Shown here one piece after another: positions 44,633-53,507 of a DNA stretch of 64,000 nt; position 1 is the stretch's first letter; each line of letters starts with the position of its first letter. The notes beneath the pieces were generated by a model. It saw only the letters and a program-made list of their open reading frames with translations. It searched no databases and was not told where the DNA came from. Origin of the DNA: Bermanella sp051277445 (lineage in GTDB: Bacteria > Pseudomonadota > Gammaproteobacteria > Pseudomonadales > Oceanobacteraceae); the NCBI GenBank assembly GCA_051277445.1, contig JBNMQC010000001.1:62001-126000 (forward strand), given 5' to 3'. Both the position numbers and the translations under genes were made by a program.

Positions 44633-45250
44633 CTAGATTTTCTTAATTTTAACCAAGTGACGTTCCCCTTCTTCCCCAGGAACGTGCAAAGCAAAACAGT
44701 CTACCACAGTCACACGATCATCCAATTGCTGTATTTCACCCTCTGGGTAAATGCCTTTCATGGCGTAAAAATAGCCACCAGGTTTGAGTAGATGAATACT
44801 GCCATCCACCATGTCTTTTAACGTGGCAAACGCGCGGGAGGTGATGGCATCAAACAACGGCGCTTCAAATGACTCGATTCGGGACTGAACCGGCGTCATA
44901 TTGGCCAATTTAAGCTCAATTTTGCTCTGGGTTAAGAAGCGTGTTTTTTTGCCGTTGCTATCCAGCAAGGTGAATTCCTTCTCTGGGAAACAAATGGACA
45001 TGGGGATACCCGGCAAACCTGGGCCCGTACCCACGTCTAAAATACGCTCGCCCGTTATGTGCGGAATAATACTTAAGCTATCGAGCAAATGACGGCTGAT
45101 CATTTCTTGCGGATCACGCACTGCGGTTAAGTTATAGGCTTTATTCCACTTTACTAGCAGGGCGTGGTAAGCCAATAACAGGTCGATTTTTTCATCGCTT
45201 AATTCTAAGCCTTGCTTAATAAGGCCCGTGTTTAGAAGAGCTTTGTACAT
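44633..45250 (-). CDS. rsmG: 16S rRNA (guanine-N7) methyltransferase RsmG (GidB)
   Basis: Methylates G527 of 16S rRNA using S-adenosylmethionine. The 205-residue product has the SAM motif DVGTGPGLPGIPMSICFPE and the conserved start YKALLNTGLIKQGLELSDEK region. It lies downstream of mnmG and upstream of parA, the classic gid-par arrangement, with a REP-like hairpin on each side. Confidence 0.95.
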   Translation of the reverse strand: MYKALLNTGLIKQGLELSDEKIDLLLAYHALLVKWNKAYNLTAVRDPQEMISRHLLDSLSIIPHITGERILDVGTGPGLPGIPMSICFPEKEFTLLDSNGKKTRFLTQSKIELKLANMTPVQSRIESFEAPLFDAITSRAFATLKDMVDGSIHLLKPGGYFYAMKGIYPEGEIQQLDDRVTVVDCFALHVPGEEGERHLVKIKKI

Positions 45251-45275
45251 GGAAATCCTAGAGGTATTTCAAACC

Positions 45276-45339
45276 TGTAGGAGACTGCTTGCAGGCGATA
45301 ACTTTGGTATATCTTATCGCCTGCAAACAGCCTCCTACA
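45276..45339. repeat. REP-like long hairpin between mnmG and rsmG
   Basis: Two 26-base arms starting TGTAGGAGACTGCTTGC (45276-45301 with 45314-45339) pair at 24 of 26 positions around a 12-base loop, four bases after the mnmG stop codon. It is related to the hairpin at 44540-44603 but with different paired bases in the middle of the arm. Confidence 0.75.
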
Positions 45340-45342
45340 CAA

Positions 45343-47229
45343 TTATGCGCTTTGCTTTTGCACGCTGTGATGCTTTTTCAAATAGATTAACAACTGACTC
45401 AGCGCAGCGGGGGTGACCCCTTGAATGCGGCTGGCACTGCCTAAGGTTTCCGGCTGCATCGTTGACAGTTTTTGCACAATCTCATTGCTTAAACCGCCCA
45501 CTTTGGAATAGTCCAATTCTTTAGGTAATAAGGTGCCTTCGTAGCGACGCATCTGCTCGATCTCTTCAAGCTGGCGCACGATATAGCCTTCGTATTTTGC
45601 GGCAATTTGCACTTGCTCAGAGACTTGTGGGTCAGCTACCGCTTCACCTTTTAAATTGGCCAAATCCTTGTATTCAATTTCAGGGCGCTTTAGCAAATCC
45701 ATTAAACTGTATTCACGGGTTAACGGGGTTTTAACCAAGTCATCTAGCTGCTTAGCCTCTGCGCTATTTGGCTGAATCCAAGTGCTTTTTAAGCGCTGAG
45801 TTTCACGTTCAATGGCTTCACGTTTTTCACAAAACGCTGCCCAGCGCTCATCGCCCACCAAGCCCAGCTCGCGGCCTTTTTCGGTTAGACGCAAATCGGC
45901 ATTGTCTTCACGAAGTATCAAACGGTACTCCGCACGGGAGGTAAACATACGATAAGGCTCGTTAGTACCCATGGTGATCAAGTCATCCACAAGCACACCC
46001 AGATACGCTTCATCACGACGCGGATACCAGGCGTCTTTTTCCATGCTGCGCAGGGCCGCATTGGTGCCTGCCAACAAACCTTGTGCTCCGGCTTCTTCAT
46101 AACCGGTAGTGCCGTTGATTTGGCCAGCGAAGAACAAACCATTCATATGCTTGGTTTCTAAGCTGTGTTTTAGATCCTGTGGATTAAAGAAATCGTATTC
46201 GATGGCATAACCTGGGCGGGTTATATGGGCGTTTTCAAAGCCCTTCATGCTGTGGATAAGCGCCACCTGTACATCAAACGGCAAGCTGGTGCTGATGCCG
46301 TTAGGGTATAACTCGTGAGTAGATAAGCCTTCTGGCTCCACAAATATTTGGTGTGAGTTTTTATCCGCAAAACGCATGACCTTGTCTTCAATAGACGGAC
46401 AATAGCGAGGACCCACTCCTTCTATAACGCCTGAATACATTGGGCTGCGGTCTAAACCACCCCGAATAATGTCGTGGGTTTTTTCATTGGTATGGGTAAT
46501 AAAACAGTCGATCTGCTCTGGGTGATCCGCTTGGCTACCCATGAATGACATCACCGGCGTGATGGCATCACCGGGCTGGCGCTGCATCACGGAGAAATCC
46601 ACACTGCGCGCATCAATACGAGCAGGGGTACCAGTTTTTAAACGGCCCACATTAAACGGTAATTCACGTAAACGCTTAGATAGAGCATTAGACGGTGGAT
46701 CGCCTGCACGGCCCCCTTGATAGTTATCCAAACCAATGTGGATAACCCCACCTAAGAAGGTACCTGTGGTTAATACCACAGAATCCGCATATATCTTGAT
46801 GCCCGCTTGGGTCACGACACCTTTTACGGTATCACCTTCAACGATCAAATCGTCACAGGCTTGTTGGAAAAACTCTAGATTAGGCTGGTTTTCCACAATC
46901 TCACGAATAGCCGCTTTATATAAAGCACGGTCGGCTTGAGCACGGGTAGCTCGAACCGCAGGGCCTTTACGACTATTAAGCGTACGGAACTGAATACCGC
47001 CTTTATCCGTGGCGCGCGCCATGGCGCCATCAAAGGCATCAATTTCTTTCACTAGGTGGGACTTACCAATGCCACCAATGGCTGGGTTACAAGACATTAC
47101 CCCAACGGTTTCAATACTGTGGGTAATTAATAGGGTTTTACAGCCCATACGCGCAGCCGCCAAGCAGGCCTCGGTACCAGCATGGCCACCGCCCACTACA
47201 ATCACGTCATAACGCTTTGGAAAATCCAC
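45343..47229 (-). CDS. mnmG: tRNA uridine-5-carboxymethylaminomethyl modification enzyme MnmG (GidA)
   Basis: An FAD-dependent enzyme that, with MnmE, modifies U34 of several tRNAs. It has the N-terminal FAD motif VGGGHAGTEACLAAARMG, the MnmG signatures KGPAVRATRAQADR and TGYEEAGAQG, and a C-terminal helical domain. I chose the GTG at 47229: AGAGGTGA lies just upstream and the length becomes 628 residues, close to E. coli. The ATG at 47247 would overlap that ribosome site. Confidence 0.96.
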   Translation of the reverse strand: MDFPKRYDVIVVGGGHAGTEACLAAARMGCKTLLITHSIETVGVMSCNPAIGGIGKSHLVKEIDAFDGAMARATDKGGIQFRTLNSRKGPAVRATRAQADRALYKAAIREIVENQPNLEFFQQACDDLIVEGDTVKGVVTQAGIKIYADSVVLTTGTFLGGVIHIGLDNYQGGRAGDPPSNALSKRLRELPFNVGRLKTGTPARIDARSVDFSVMQRQPGDAITPVMSFMGSQADHPEQIDCFITHTNEKTHDIIRGGLDRSPMYSGVIEGVGPRYCPSIEDKVMRFADKNSHQIFVEPEGLSTHELYPNGISTSLPFDVQVALIHSMKGFENAHITRPGYAIEYDFFNPQDLKHSLETKHMNGLFFAGQINGTTGYEEAGAQGLLAGTNAALRSMEKDAWYPRRDEAYLGVLVDDLITMGTNEPYRMFTSRAEYRLILREDNADLRLTEKGRELGLVGDERWAAFCEKREAIERETQRLKSTWIQPNSAEAKQLDDLVKTPLTREYSLMDLLKRPEIEYKDLANLKGEAVADPQVSEQVQIAAKYEGYIVRQLEEIEQMRRYEGTLLPKELDYSKVGGLSNEIVQKLSTMQPETLGSASRIQGVTPAALSQLLIYLKKHHSVQKQSA

Positions 47230-47435
47230 GCAATCACCTCTGCACATACCAAAAAAAGCAATAAACCTGATTATTTATTGCTCAAAAATTCACCAGGGCG
47301 GGCATTATATAGATAGGGGGCTTTATACGCTAGACACAACGCGTAACAGATCACGCTAATGCGCTGATAGGCTAGATTTTAACCGGCACATCTCGCTAAA
47401 CTGCCGTGGTATCTCACTTAATTGGTTAAACTCCT

Positions 47436-47783
47436 ATGAAAAACACGGCTTTGGTTTTACTCACACTGTCTTTATTAGCAGGCTGCTCGGGTCTTCGCAC
47501 CACCGATCAAACCTTCATGGCCCATGCTGAAAACTTCAACTTTCTCTTTTTACAAATCCCAGGCGGGGACAGTCAAGAGAGGGCAATGGCATTAATGCCA
47601 GAGCGTGCCCAAATAGATACCTTAATCAGCACTCCGGACGATATGACCAGCTTTCTGGGGGTACTCAACCGTATTATTGGTATCGACTACACCACGATTA
47701 ATGGTCGGATAACTCCAATTGATTCACAGGTTATCTCACCCATGCCTGTTGATAAGATGCCGCAGACCTCTTTTACACACTAA
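47436..47783 (+). CDS. Small uncharacterised lipoprotein
   Basis: A 115-residue protein with a lipobox (LSLLAGC, lipidated C17) and no recognised domain. It contains PGGDSQERAMALMP, followed by a compact acidic segment and a short tail. It sits on the plus strand between mnmG and the second DnaA-box cluster, opposite to the direction of replication from oriC. The ribosome site is weak. Confidence 0.65.
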   Translation: MKNTALVLLTLSLLAGCSGLRTTDQTFMAHAENFNFLFLQIPGGDSQERAMALMPERAQIDTLISTPDDMTSFLGVLNRIIGIDYTTINGRITPIDSQVISPMPVDKMPQTSFTH

Positions 47784-48183
47784 AAAGTATCCACACACAA
47801 CTACACGCCTGTCCTGAGAAATTAATCAGGGTCATTTTTGTTAATTGGCTTGTTTATCCACAAAAGTGGATAACCAAGCCTTTATAAGCCTCAAAAGCGA
47901 TTATCCACAGCTTAATATTTAAGTTACCCACACTCATTAACAGGTTACTCACAGGCTTTTTTTGTCCAGCTTACGCACTTTTTTATCCATGGACGGACAA
48001 AAGTCGCAAATAAAATATCCGCTTCAGCTTCATTCATCCCAAGCATAATCAGACGATAACTACATCTTATGCACAGAGTTTAAATCTGTGGACATATTTG
48101 TTCTGGTCTAATATTGATGTACCTGTCGTATAACAAATGAATTCATCCGCAATTAATCATGTCAAAAAACTAAGGATCCCATC
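47784..48183. other. DnaA-box cluster upstream of mnmG (candidate secondary or ancestral origin)
   Basis: The 400-base gap has at least eight DnaA-box-like nonamers. TTATCCACA is at 47854-47862 and 47901-47909. An inverted TTATCCACT copy is at 47865-47873. Variants are at 47787 (GTATCCACA), 47924 (TTACCCACA), 47945 (TTACTCACA), 48067 (TTATGCACA) and 48087 (inverted ATGTCCACA). The flanks are AT-rich. In enterobacteria and vibrios oriC lies beside mnmG (gidA), so the position is meaningful. No coding gene is seen here. Confidence 0.6.
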
Positions 48184-49020
48184 ATGCTTAAACCTTCACA
48201 CTTTTTAATAGCGTGTTGCTGTTTACTGCTCAGCGCATGCAGCCAAAACACAGAACCCAAGCTGACCTTGCATGTATTTGAATGTGGCAACATAGAAGTA
48301 AAAGACATTTCAATTTTCTCCCCTGGTGTGGATGAAGGAAAAACCAAGTTTTTAACCAACAGCTGCTATCTCATTCAACACGAAAAAGGCACTATGATTT
48401 GGGATACAGGCCTACCGGATGCACTTGAAGGTAAAGGCGGCGAAGCCTTTGGCGGTAAATTATTACTCACCGTCACTAACCCGCTTTCTAAACAACTCGG
48501 TGAAATTAATGTGAATCCGCAGCAAGTGGACTTCATTGGTATCTCTCATTTCCATGGGGATCACACAGGCAATGCAAACTTATTTGAAAATGCATCCTTG
48601 TTTATTCAGCAAGCGGAATACGATGCGGCATTCGGTGAGGACCCCACTAAATTTGGTTTTAATCCGCCAAGTTACGCACAGCTCGATAAAAGTAAAATCA
48701 AAGTGCTCGACGGCGACCATGATGTCTTTGGCGACGGTTCAGTCGTCATCAAAGCAGCCCCAGGGCATACACCGGGCCATCAGGTACTGTTTTTAAATCT
48801 TGATGAAACAGGGCCTGTTGTTCTATCTGGCGATCTTTATCACTTTACGAAAAATCGCGAACATAAACGCGTACCGTCTTTCAATTTTGACAAAGAGCAA
48901 ACCCTAGCGGCGATGGATGTGATTGAACAATTCGTAGATGCAGAAGGGGCCCAATTTTGGATTCAACACGATAAAGAGCAAAACCAGACCATTAAGCATT
49001 CGCCTGAGTTTTATAAGTAA
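48184..49020 (+). CDS. Metallo-beta-lactamase-fold lipoprotein, AHL-lactonase-like
   Basis: A 278-residue MBL-fold hydrolase with a lipobox (LLLSAC, lipidated C19), so it is probably attached to a membrane facing the periplasm. All dinuclear zinc ligands are visible: HFHGDH, a histidine in GHTPGH, the aspartate in LSGDLYH and a terminal histidine in IQHDKEQ. The closest family by these motifs is the N-acyl-homoserine-lactonase group, but the substrate is not proven. AAGGAT precedes the ATG. It ends at a bidirectional terminator shared with mnmE. Confidence 0.82.
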   Translation: MLKPSHFLIACCCLLLSACSQNTEPKLTLHVFECGNIEVKDISIFSPGVDEGKTKFLTNSCYLIQHEKGTMIWDTGLPDALEGKGGEAFGGKLLLTVTNPLSKQLGEINVNPQQVDFIGISHFHGDHTGNANLFENASLFIQQAEYDAAFGEDPTKFGFNPPSYAQLDKSKIKVLDGDHDVFGDGSVVIKAAPGHTPGHQVLFLNLDETGPVVLSGDLYHFTKNREHKRVPSFNFDKEQTLAAMDVIEQFVDAEGAQFWIQHDKEQNQTIKHSPEFYK

Positions 49021-49040
49021 TTCCATTAACCTCTTCCCAT

Positions 49041-49069
49041 AAAAAAACGCAGCAAAGGCTGCGTTTTTT
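49041..49069. terminator. Bidirectional terminator between the MBL gene and mnmE
   Basis: AAAAAACGCAGC and GCTGCGTTTTTT form the stem between two converging genes. Confidence 0.88.
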
Positions 49070-49099
49070 ATAGGTGACGAGACTCAATCGTGCGTGATC

Positions 49100-50473
49100 T
49101 TATTTACCAATACAAAAACTGCCAAAGATTTTGCCTAATAAGTCATCACTGGTGAACTCACCGGTAATTTCATTCAGTGCATTTTGCGCCATGCGTAAGT
49201 CTTCTGCTAACAACTCACCAGCGCTTGCGCCAAGCAGTTGATCTAAGCCGTTATCTAAAAAGGTTTTTGCTTGGTTTAAGGCATCAATGTGACGACGACG
49301 GGCAATAAAGCCACCTTCGCTGGCCGCATCAAACCCCATCACGGTTTTTAAATGTTCGCGCAGAGTCTGCACACCCACACCATCTTTGGCTGAAATACTA
49401 ATCACGGTTGAGCCTTGGCTTGGCATAAATCCAGATTGCTCACCGGTTAGATCTGCCTTGTTGCGTATCACTGTGATGCGTTCAGGGTGGGGTAGACGAT
49501 CCACAAAGTCAGGCCAGATATCATGGGGCTCCGTGGATATGGTTTCGGTGCCATCCACCATGAGCAGTACTCGATCCGCTTGTTTTATTTCATTCCAGGC
49601 GCGCTCAATACCAATGCTTTCTACTTCATCGGGTGTTTCACGCAGTCCGGCGGTATCAATAATGTGCAACGGCATGCCATCAATGTGGATATGTTCGCGC
49701 AATACATCACGGGTGGTACCCGCAATATGAGTCACGATGGCGGTATCACGGCCTGACAGGGCATTTAACAGCGAAGACTTACCAGCGTTTGGGCGCCCAG
49801 CAATTACCACGTTCATGCCTTCACGTAATAACGTACCTTGATTAGCTTCTTGCATCACGCTAGCAAGGTTGACCATCACCGCTTTTAAATCGGCTTCTAC
49901 TTTGCCATCACTTAAGAAATCAATTTCTTCTTCTGGAAAATCAATCGCGGCTTCCACATAAATGCGCAGATTAATTAGGCTTTCAACTAATTCATGCACG
50001 CGCTTACTGAAGGCACCTTGTAGCGAGCGCACCGCACAGCGTGCCGCTTGCTCTGAGGCCGAGTCAATTAAATCCGCAATGGCTTCCGCTTGGGTTAAAT
50101 CCATTTTGTCGTTTAAAAAAGCACGTTCGCTAAATTCACCAGGGCGAGCAGGGCGCGCACCCAGCTCACACACGCGCTTTAAAATGAAATCCAATACCAC
50201 CGGACCACCGTGACCTTGTAGCTCCAGTACGTCTTCACCTGTGAAGGAGTTGGGTCCTTCAAAGTACAACGCCAAGCCTTCATCAAGGGTTTGCGCGTTT
50301 TCATCGTTAAACGAACAGTAATGGGCGTAACGGGCTTTTGGCACAAAACCCAGCATACTATCAGCAATGGCTTTTGCCTTAGGTCCAGACACGCGCACAA
50401 TGCCCACACCACCTCGCCCAGGTGCGGTAGCGATGGCGGCAATGGTGTCTGTGTTTAATTGACCTAATTCCAT
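49100..50473 (-). CDS. mnmE: tRNA modification GTPase MnmE (TrmE)
   Basis: A partner of MnmG in wobble-uridine modification. The 457-residue product has an N-terminal tetrahydrofolate-binding domain (APGRGGVGIVRVSG), a helical domain split by the G domain (P-loop GRPNAGKSSL near 225, DTAGLRET, NKAD) and the invariant C-terminal CIGK. The ATG at 50473 is preferred to a TTG three codons upstream. mnmG is separated from it by two foreign-looking lipoprotein genes and the DnaA-box region. Confidence 0.96.
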   Translation of the reverse strand: MELGQLNTDTIAAIATAPGRGGVGIVRVSGPKAKAIADSMLGFVPKARYAHYCSFNDENAQTLDEGLALYFEGPNSFTGEDVLELQGHGGPVVLDFILKRVCELGARPARPGEFSERAFLNDKMDLTQAEAIADLIDSASEQAARCAVRSLQGAFSKRVHELVESLINLRIYVEAAIDFPEEEIDFLSDGKVEADLKAVMVNLASVMQEANQGTLLREGMNVVIAGRPNAGKSSLLNALSGRDTAIVTHIAGTTRDVLREHIHIDGMPLHIIDTAGLRETPDEVESIGIERAWNEIKQADRVLLMVDGTETISTEPHDIWPDFVDRLPHPERITVIRNKADLTGEQSGFMPSQGSTVISISAKDGVGVQTLREHLKTVMGFDAASEGGFIARRRHIDALNQAKTFLDNGLDQLLGASAGELLAEDLRMAQNALNEITGEFTSDDLLGKIFGSFCIGK

Positions 50474-50515
50474 AATTCTCAATCTACTTGGTGACTTTTA
50501 GCGCTTAATGCAAAA

Positions 50516-50597
50516 CGGGAGAGGAAAGACGCTATTCATCATAACGTTTTCCTCTCCCGCTCAAAACGCCTAACTTAATTCGTTAGGCCGTTTTTTA
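50516..50597 (-). terminator. Two tandem hairpins after yidC
   Basis: A first hairpin (AACGCCTAAC with GTTAGGCCGTT, 50565-50597) overlaps the yidC stop. A second has a 12-bp stem CGGGAGAGGAAA (50516-50527) with 50548-50559. Both are followed by short U-runs on the minus strand. Confidence 0.65.
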
Positions 50598-52250
50598 CTT
50601 TGCTTCGTTTTCGATCTGCTTCGTAATGTAGTACTGCTGTGCGATCGATAACAAGTTATTCACAACCCAGTAAAGAACAAGACCAGCTGGGAAGAACAAG
50701 AAGAATACAGTAAAGATCACAGGCATTAACTTCATCACTTTCGCCTGCATTGGATCCGGCGGTGTTGGGTTAAGTTGCATTTGTACAAACATGCTCGCAC
50801 CCATGATCAAAGGCAGAATGAAGTACGGGTCTTTGATTGATAGATCTTGTAACCAGAACATGAACGGCGCTTGACGCAATTCAACGGACTCCATCAACAC
50901 CCAATAAAGCGCGATGAATACAGGCATCTGTACAAGAATCGGTAAGCAACCACCTAGTGGATTAATCTTCTCTTTCTTATACAAGCCCATCATTTCTTGG
51001 CTTAATTTCTGGCGATCTTCACCATATTGCTCACGTAATGCAGTCAGCTTTGGTGCCACACGGCGCATGTTCGCCATTGAACGATAGCTGGTTGCGGATA
51101 ATGGAAAAAACGCAAGCTTCACTAAAATGGTTAGGAAAATAATCGACCAACCCCAGTTACCCACAATGCTGTGAATAACTTGTAGCAACCAGAACAATGG
51201 CTGAGCCACCCACCACAACCAACCGTAATCCACAGTCAGCTCTAGGTTTTCAGAGATTTCAGCTAAGCGGTCTTGGTCTTTAGGCCCAAGGTATAAGCTG
51301 GTAAAAGTTGACGACTGCTCACCAGGCGCAACACTCAACGCTTCGTCGTAGTAACCCACAATGTAGTTATTGCCCGCTTTACGCGTATTGTAGGTATGGG
51401 TTTGCTCCGCATTAGGCACCCAAGCACTTAGGAAATAATGCTGTAAGAAAGCCGCCCAACCACCTTGAATGGTTTCTTTGTAACGGCTTTCTTCGATGTC
51501 ATCAAAATCAATTTTGTAATAACGCTCAGACGGACGGGTTACCGCAGCACCTAGATAAGACGCCATTCCCATGGATTCCATGCTGGATGGATCCGCACTT
51601 CTATCACGCTTAAATTGCGCGTAGAAATTGGCTTTCCATGGATTGGCAGATTGGTTGTGGATGTCATAGCCCACATCAACCAAATACAGACCGCGCTTAA
51701 ATTTAAATACCTTGTTAATCGCAACGTTATTTTTAACAGTGGATAAAGTCACAACCAGTTCATCGTCACCGTCTGCTAGCTGATATTGAGTGCTAGAAGC
51801 TGAAAACAGTGCACGACCGTCTTTATCAATGCCGTCTTGACCCACTAAACCACTTTGCGCCACAAACGTACGCATGGCATTTTGTTCAAGCAATACAAAT
51901 GGAATGTCTTTGTTTTCAAGAGACTGTGGAAAGGCTTTGAGTGCCGCATAAACGATGTCACCACCTTGTGGATTAATTCGAATATCCAAAACATCCGTTT
52001 GCACTTCAATTAAATCCGTAGAAGCAACATTGCTAACAGGCTCAAGCTGAGGCTCATCGCTGCTGACATCAGGGATATCTTGGCTTGCCGCCGGATTGAC
52101 TGACACATCGGGAGTGGATGATACCGCAGATTGGGATGTCATCACGTTTTGGTTTACTGGGCGTTTGCCGTAATCTTCATTCCACTGCAACACCAGCATA
52201 TACGAGATCACTGCTATGCCGATCAGAATGATTGCTCTTCTTGCATCCAT
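50595..52250 (-). CDS. yidC: Membrane protein insertase YidC
   Basis: Inserts and folds inner-membrane proteins, with or without SecYEG. The 551-residue type-1 protein has an N-terminal membrane anchor (about 5-22), a large periplasmic beta-sandwich domain (about 60-340) and five C-terminal membrane segments with the cytoplasmic loop carrying the conserved arginine in LSATSYRSMANMRR. It follows yidD by 6 bases in the rpmH-rnpA-yidD-yidC cluster. Confidence 0.97.
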   Translation of the reverse strand: MDARRAIILIGIAVISYMLVLQWNEDYGKRPVNQNVMTSQSAVSSTPDVSVNPAASQDIPDVSSDEPQLEPVSNVASTDLIEVQTDVLDIRINPQGGDIVYAALKAFPQSLENKDIPFVLLEQNAMRTFVAQSGLVGQDGIDKDGRALFSASSTQYQLADGDDELVVTLSTVKNNVAINKVFKFKRGLYLVDVGYDIHNQSANPWKANFYAQFKRDRSADPSSMESMGMASYLGAAVTRPSERYYKIDFDDIEESRYKETIQGGWAAFLQHYFLSAWVPNAEQTHTYNTRKAGNNYIVGYYDEALSVAPGEQSSTFTSLYLGPKDQDRLAEISENLELTVDYGWLWWVAQPLFWLLQVIHSIVGNWGWSIIFLTILVKLAFFPLSATSYRSMANMRRVAPKLTALREQYGEDRQKLSQEMMGLYKKEKINPLGGCLPILVQMPVFIALYWVLMESVELRQAPFMFWLQDLSIKDPYFILPLIMGASMFVQMQLNPTPPDPMQAKVMKLMPVIFTVFFLFFPAGLVLYWVVNNLLSIAQQYYITKQIENEAK

Positions 52251-52256
52251 TGATAA

Positions 52257-52538
52257 TTAGCTCTTATTAGATAATTTTTTATGGGGAACTGGGTCGTATC
52301 CATGGGTACCCCAAGGATGACAACGACCAATTCGCTTAATACTTAGCCATAGACCACGCAAAGGACCATGCATTTCTAGTGCTTCGAGGGCGTATTCTGA
52401 ACAAGTAGGGAGGTGTCGGCAACGACTTGGTAACAAAGGACTGATACCAATGCGGTAAAAACGGATAGGTAAGGCAATAAAATTGGTTAAAACCGAAGGT
52501 TTATCGCTTACGTGGTTTTTGTCTGGAACGGTTGCCAT
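52257..52538 (-). CDS. yidD: Membrane protein insertion efficiency factor YidD
   Basis: A 93-residue YidD protein recognised by the signature YRIGISPLLPSRCRHLPTCS and the following GLWLSIKRIGRCHPWG. It helps YidC-dependent insertion and sits at the inner membrane by an amphipathic helix. Its start lies inside rnpA with a 38-base overlap, as in many relatives, so expression is probably coupled. Confidence 0.93.
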   Translation of the reverse strand: MATVPDKNHVSDKPSVLTNFIALPIRFYRIGISPLLPSRCRHLPTCSEYALEALEMHGPLRGLWLSIKRIGRCHPWGTHGYDPVPHKKLSNKS

Positions 52539-52890
52539 TTGGTTTTTGCCTTAACCGTGTCCAAAGTTGGTCCACCATGTGTCTTAATTCGGACTTATCC
52601 AAATCTTTTGCACCGACTCGCGACAGTACAACACAATCAAAGTTTTCTAACTCGAACTGATGATGACGAAAGCTTTCGCGAACGATTCGTTTGATCTCAT
52701 TGCGATCAACGGCTCGTTTTGCGTGTTTTTTCGCTACAACTAAGCCCAGTCTTGCAAACCCTAAATTATTGCGTCGAGCAAGAATTAAGATTTGTTTCGA
52801 TTGGGCTTTGGCGTCTGCTTGGTCGAATACCTCTCGATAATCCCCTGCGGTCAGAAGTCTAACCTGGCGCGGGAATACCGTGGTGGTCAT
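52501..52890 (-). CDS. rnpA: Ribonuclease P protein component
   Basis: A 129-residue basic protein that assists the M1 RNA in 5' processing of tRNA precursors. The signature ARLGLVVAKKHAKRAVDRNE and following IKRIVRESFR is present. It lies 5 bases after rpmH, with which it is usually co-transcribed, and overlaps yidD. The C-terminal RQKPNGNRSRQKPRKR tail is very basic. Confidence 0.95.
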   Translation of the reverse strand: MTTTVFPRQVRLLTAGDYREVFDQADAKAQSKQILILARRNNLGFARLGLVVAKKHAKRAVDRNEIKRIVRESFRHHQFELENFDCVVLSRVGAKDLDKSELRHMVDQLWTRLRQKPNGNRSRQKPRKR

Positions 52891-52895
52891 TTCGA

Positions 52896-53030
52896 TTATG
52901 CAGAAAGTTGCTTACGACCTTTGGCACGACGACGAGCCAAAATTTGACGACCGCTCTTGGTTGCCATACGTGCGCGGAAGCCGTGTGTACGCTTGCGCTT
53001 TAGGACGCTAGGTTGAAAAGTACGTTTCAT
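52896..53030 (-). CDS. rpmH: 50S ribosomal protein L34
   Basis: The 44-residue L34 (MKRTFQPSVLKRKRTHGFRA and the conserved basic tail) starts at the ATG at 53030. The frame extends upstream to 53102, but the canonical L34 start is obvious. It begins the rpmH-rnpA-yidD-yidC unit, transcribed away from oriC. Confidence 0.97.
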   Translation of the reverse strand: MKRTFQPSVLKRKRTHGFRARMATKSGRQILARRRAKGRKQLSA

Positions 53031-53507
53031 GCCTTGTCTCTCAAACTGGTTATCAATAAAAATTAGGGAGCGGATTGTATTGAAAACAGCCAATGTATTC
53101 AATCAATCTTTTCGTTAATTCCTATTTATTTGGTTTTATCTGAAATTCATTTTTTAAGTGATTAAGAATATTAAATAAATATATATATGTATGAATTATA
53201 TGTTTTTTTATGATTAGTTATTATTAATAGTGAGGCCTTTTTCTGTGGATAACGGTCTTTATCCCTTTAAATACAAGGCTTTACAGGGATGATAACGTTT
53301 GTATAGACTCCGTACAAACTGAGTAAAAGCGCAAGATAACATGTTGACGAAAGCGGCACTTATACACATGGGTGTAGGAAAGGTCAGTTATGCACATTTT
53401 CGTCCCGCTTATACACATACACAATCCACAGTGTTTACGCTGACTTTCTGTGGATAACTTCTTCAATATTGGTACAATGCTCAACTGTTTAAAGATGGAG
53501 TCCAGCC
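53031..53507. other. oriC: Chromosomal replication origin oriC
   Basis: A 477-base non-coding region between rpmH and dnaA, the usual site in Pseudomonas and its relatives. Consensus DnaA boxes TGTGGATAA (inverted TTATCCACA) are at 53244-53252 and 53449-53457. Further boxes are TTATACACA at 53360-53368 and 53409-53417, TTATGCACA at 53388-53396 and CAATCCACA at 53422-53430. An AT-rich stretch (about 53105-53235, with an ATATATATAT run) is a good DNA-unwinding element. Strand switching of genes on either side supports bidirectional initiation here. The dnaA promoter must also lie in this region. Confidence 0.88.
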
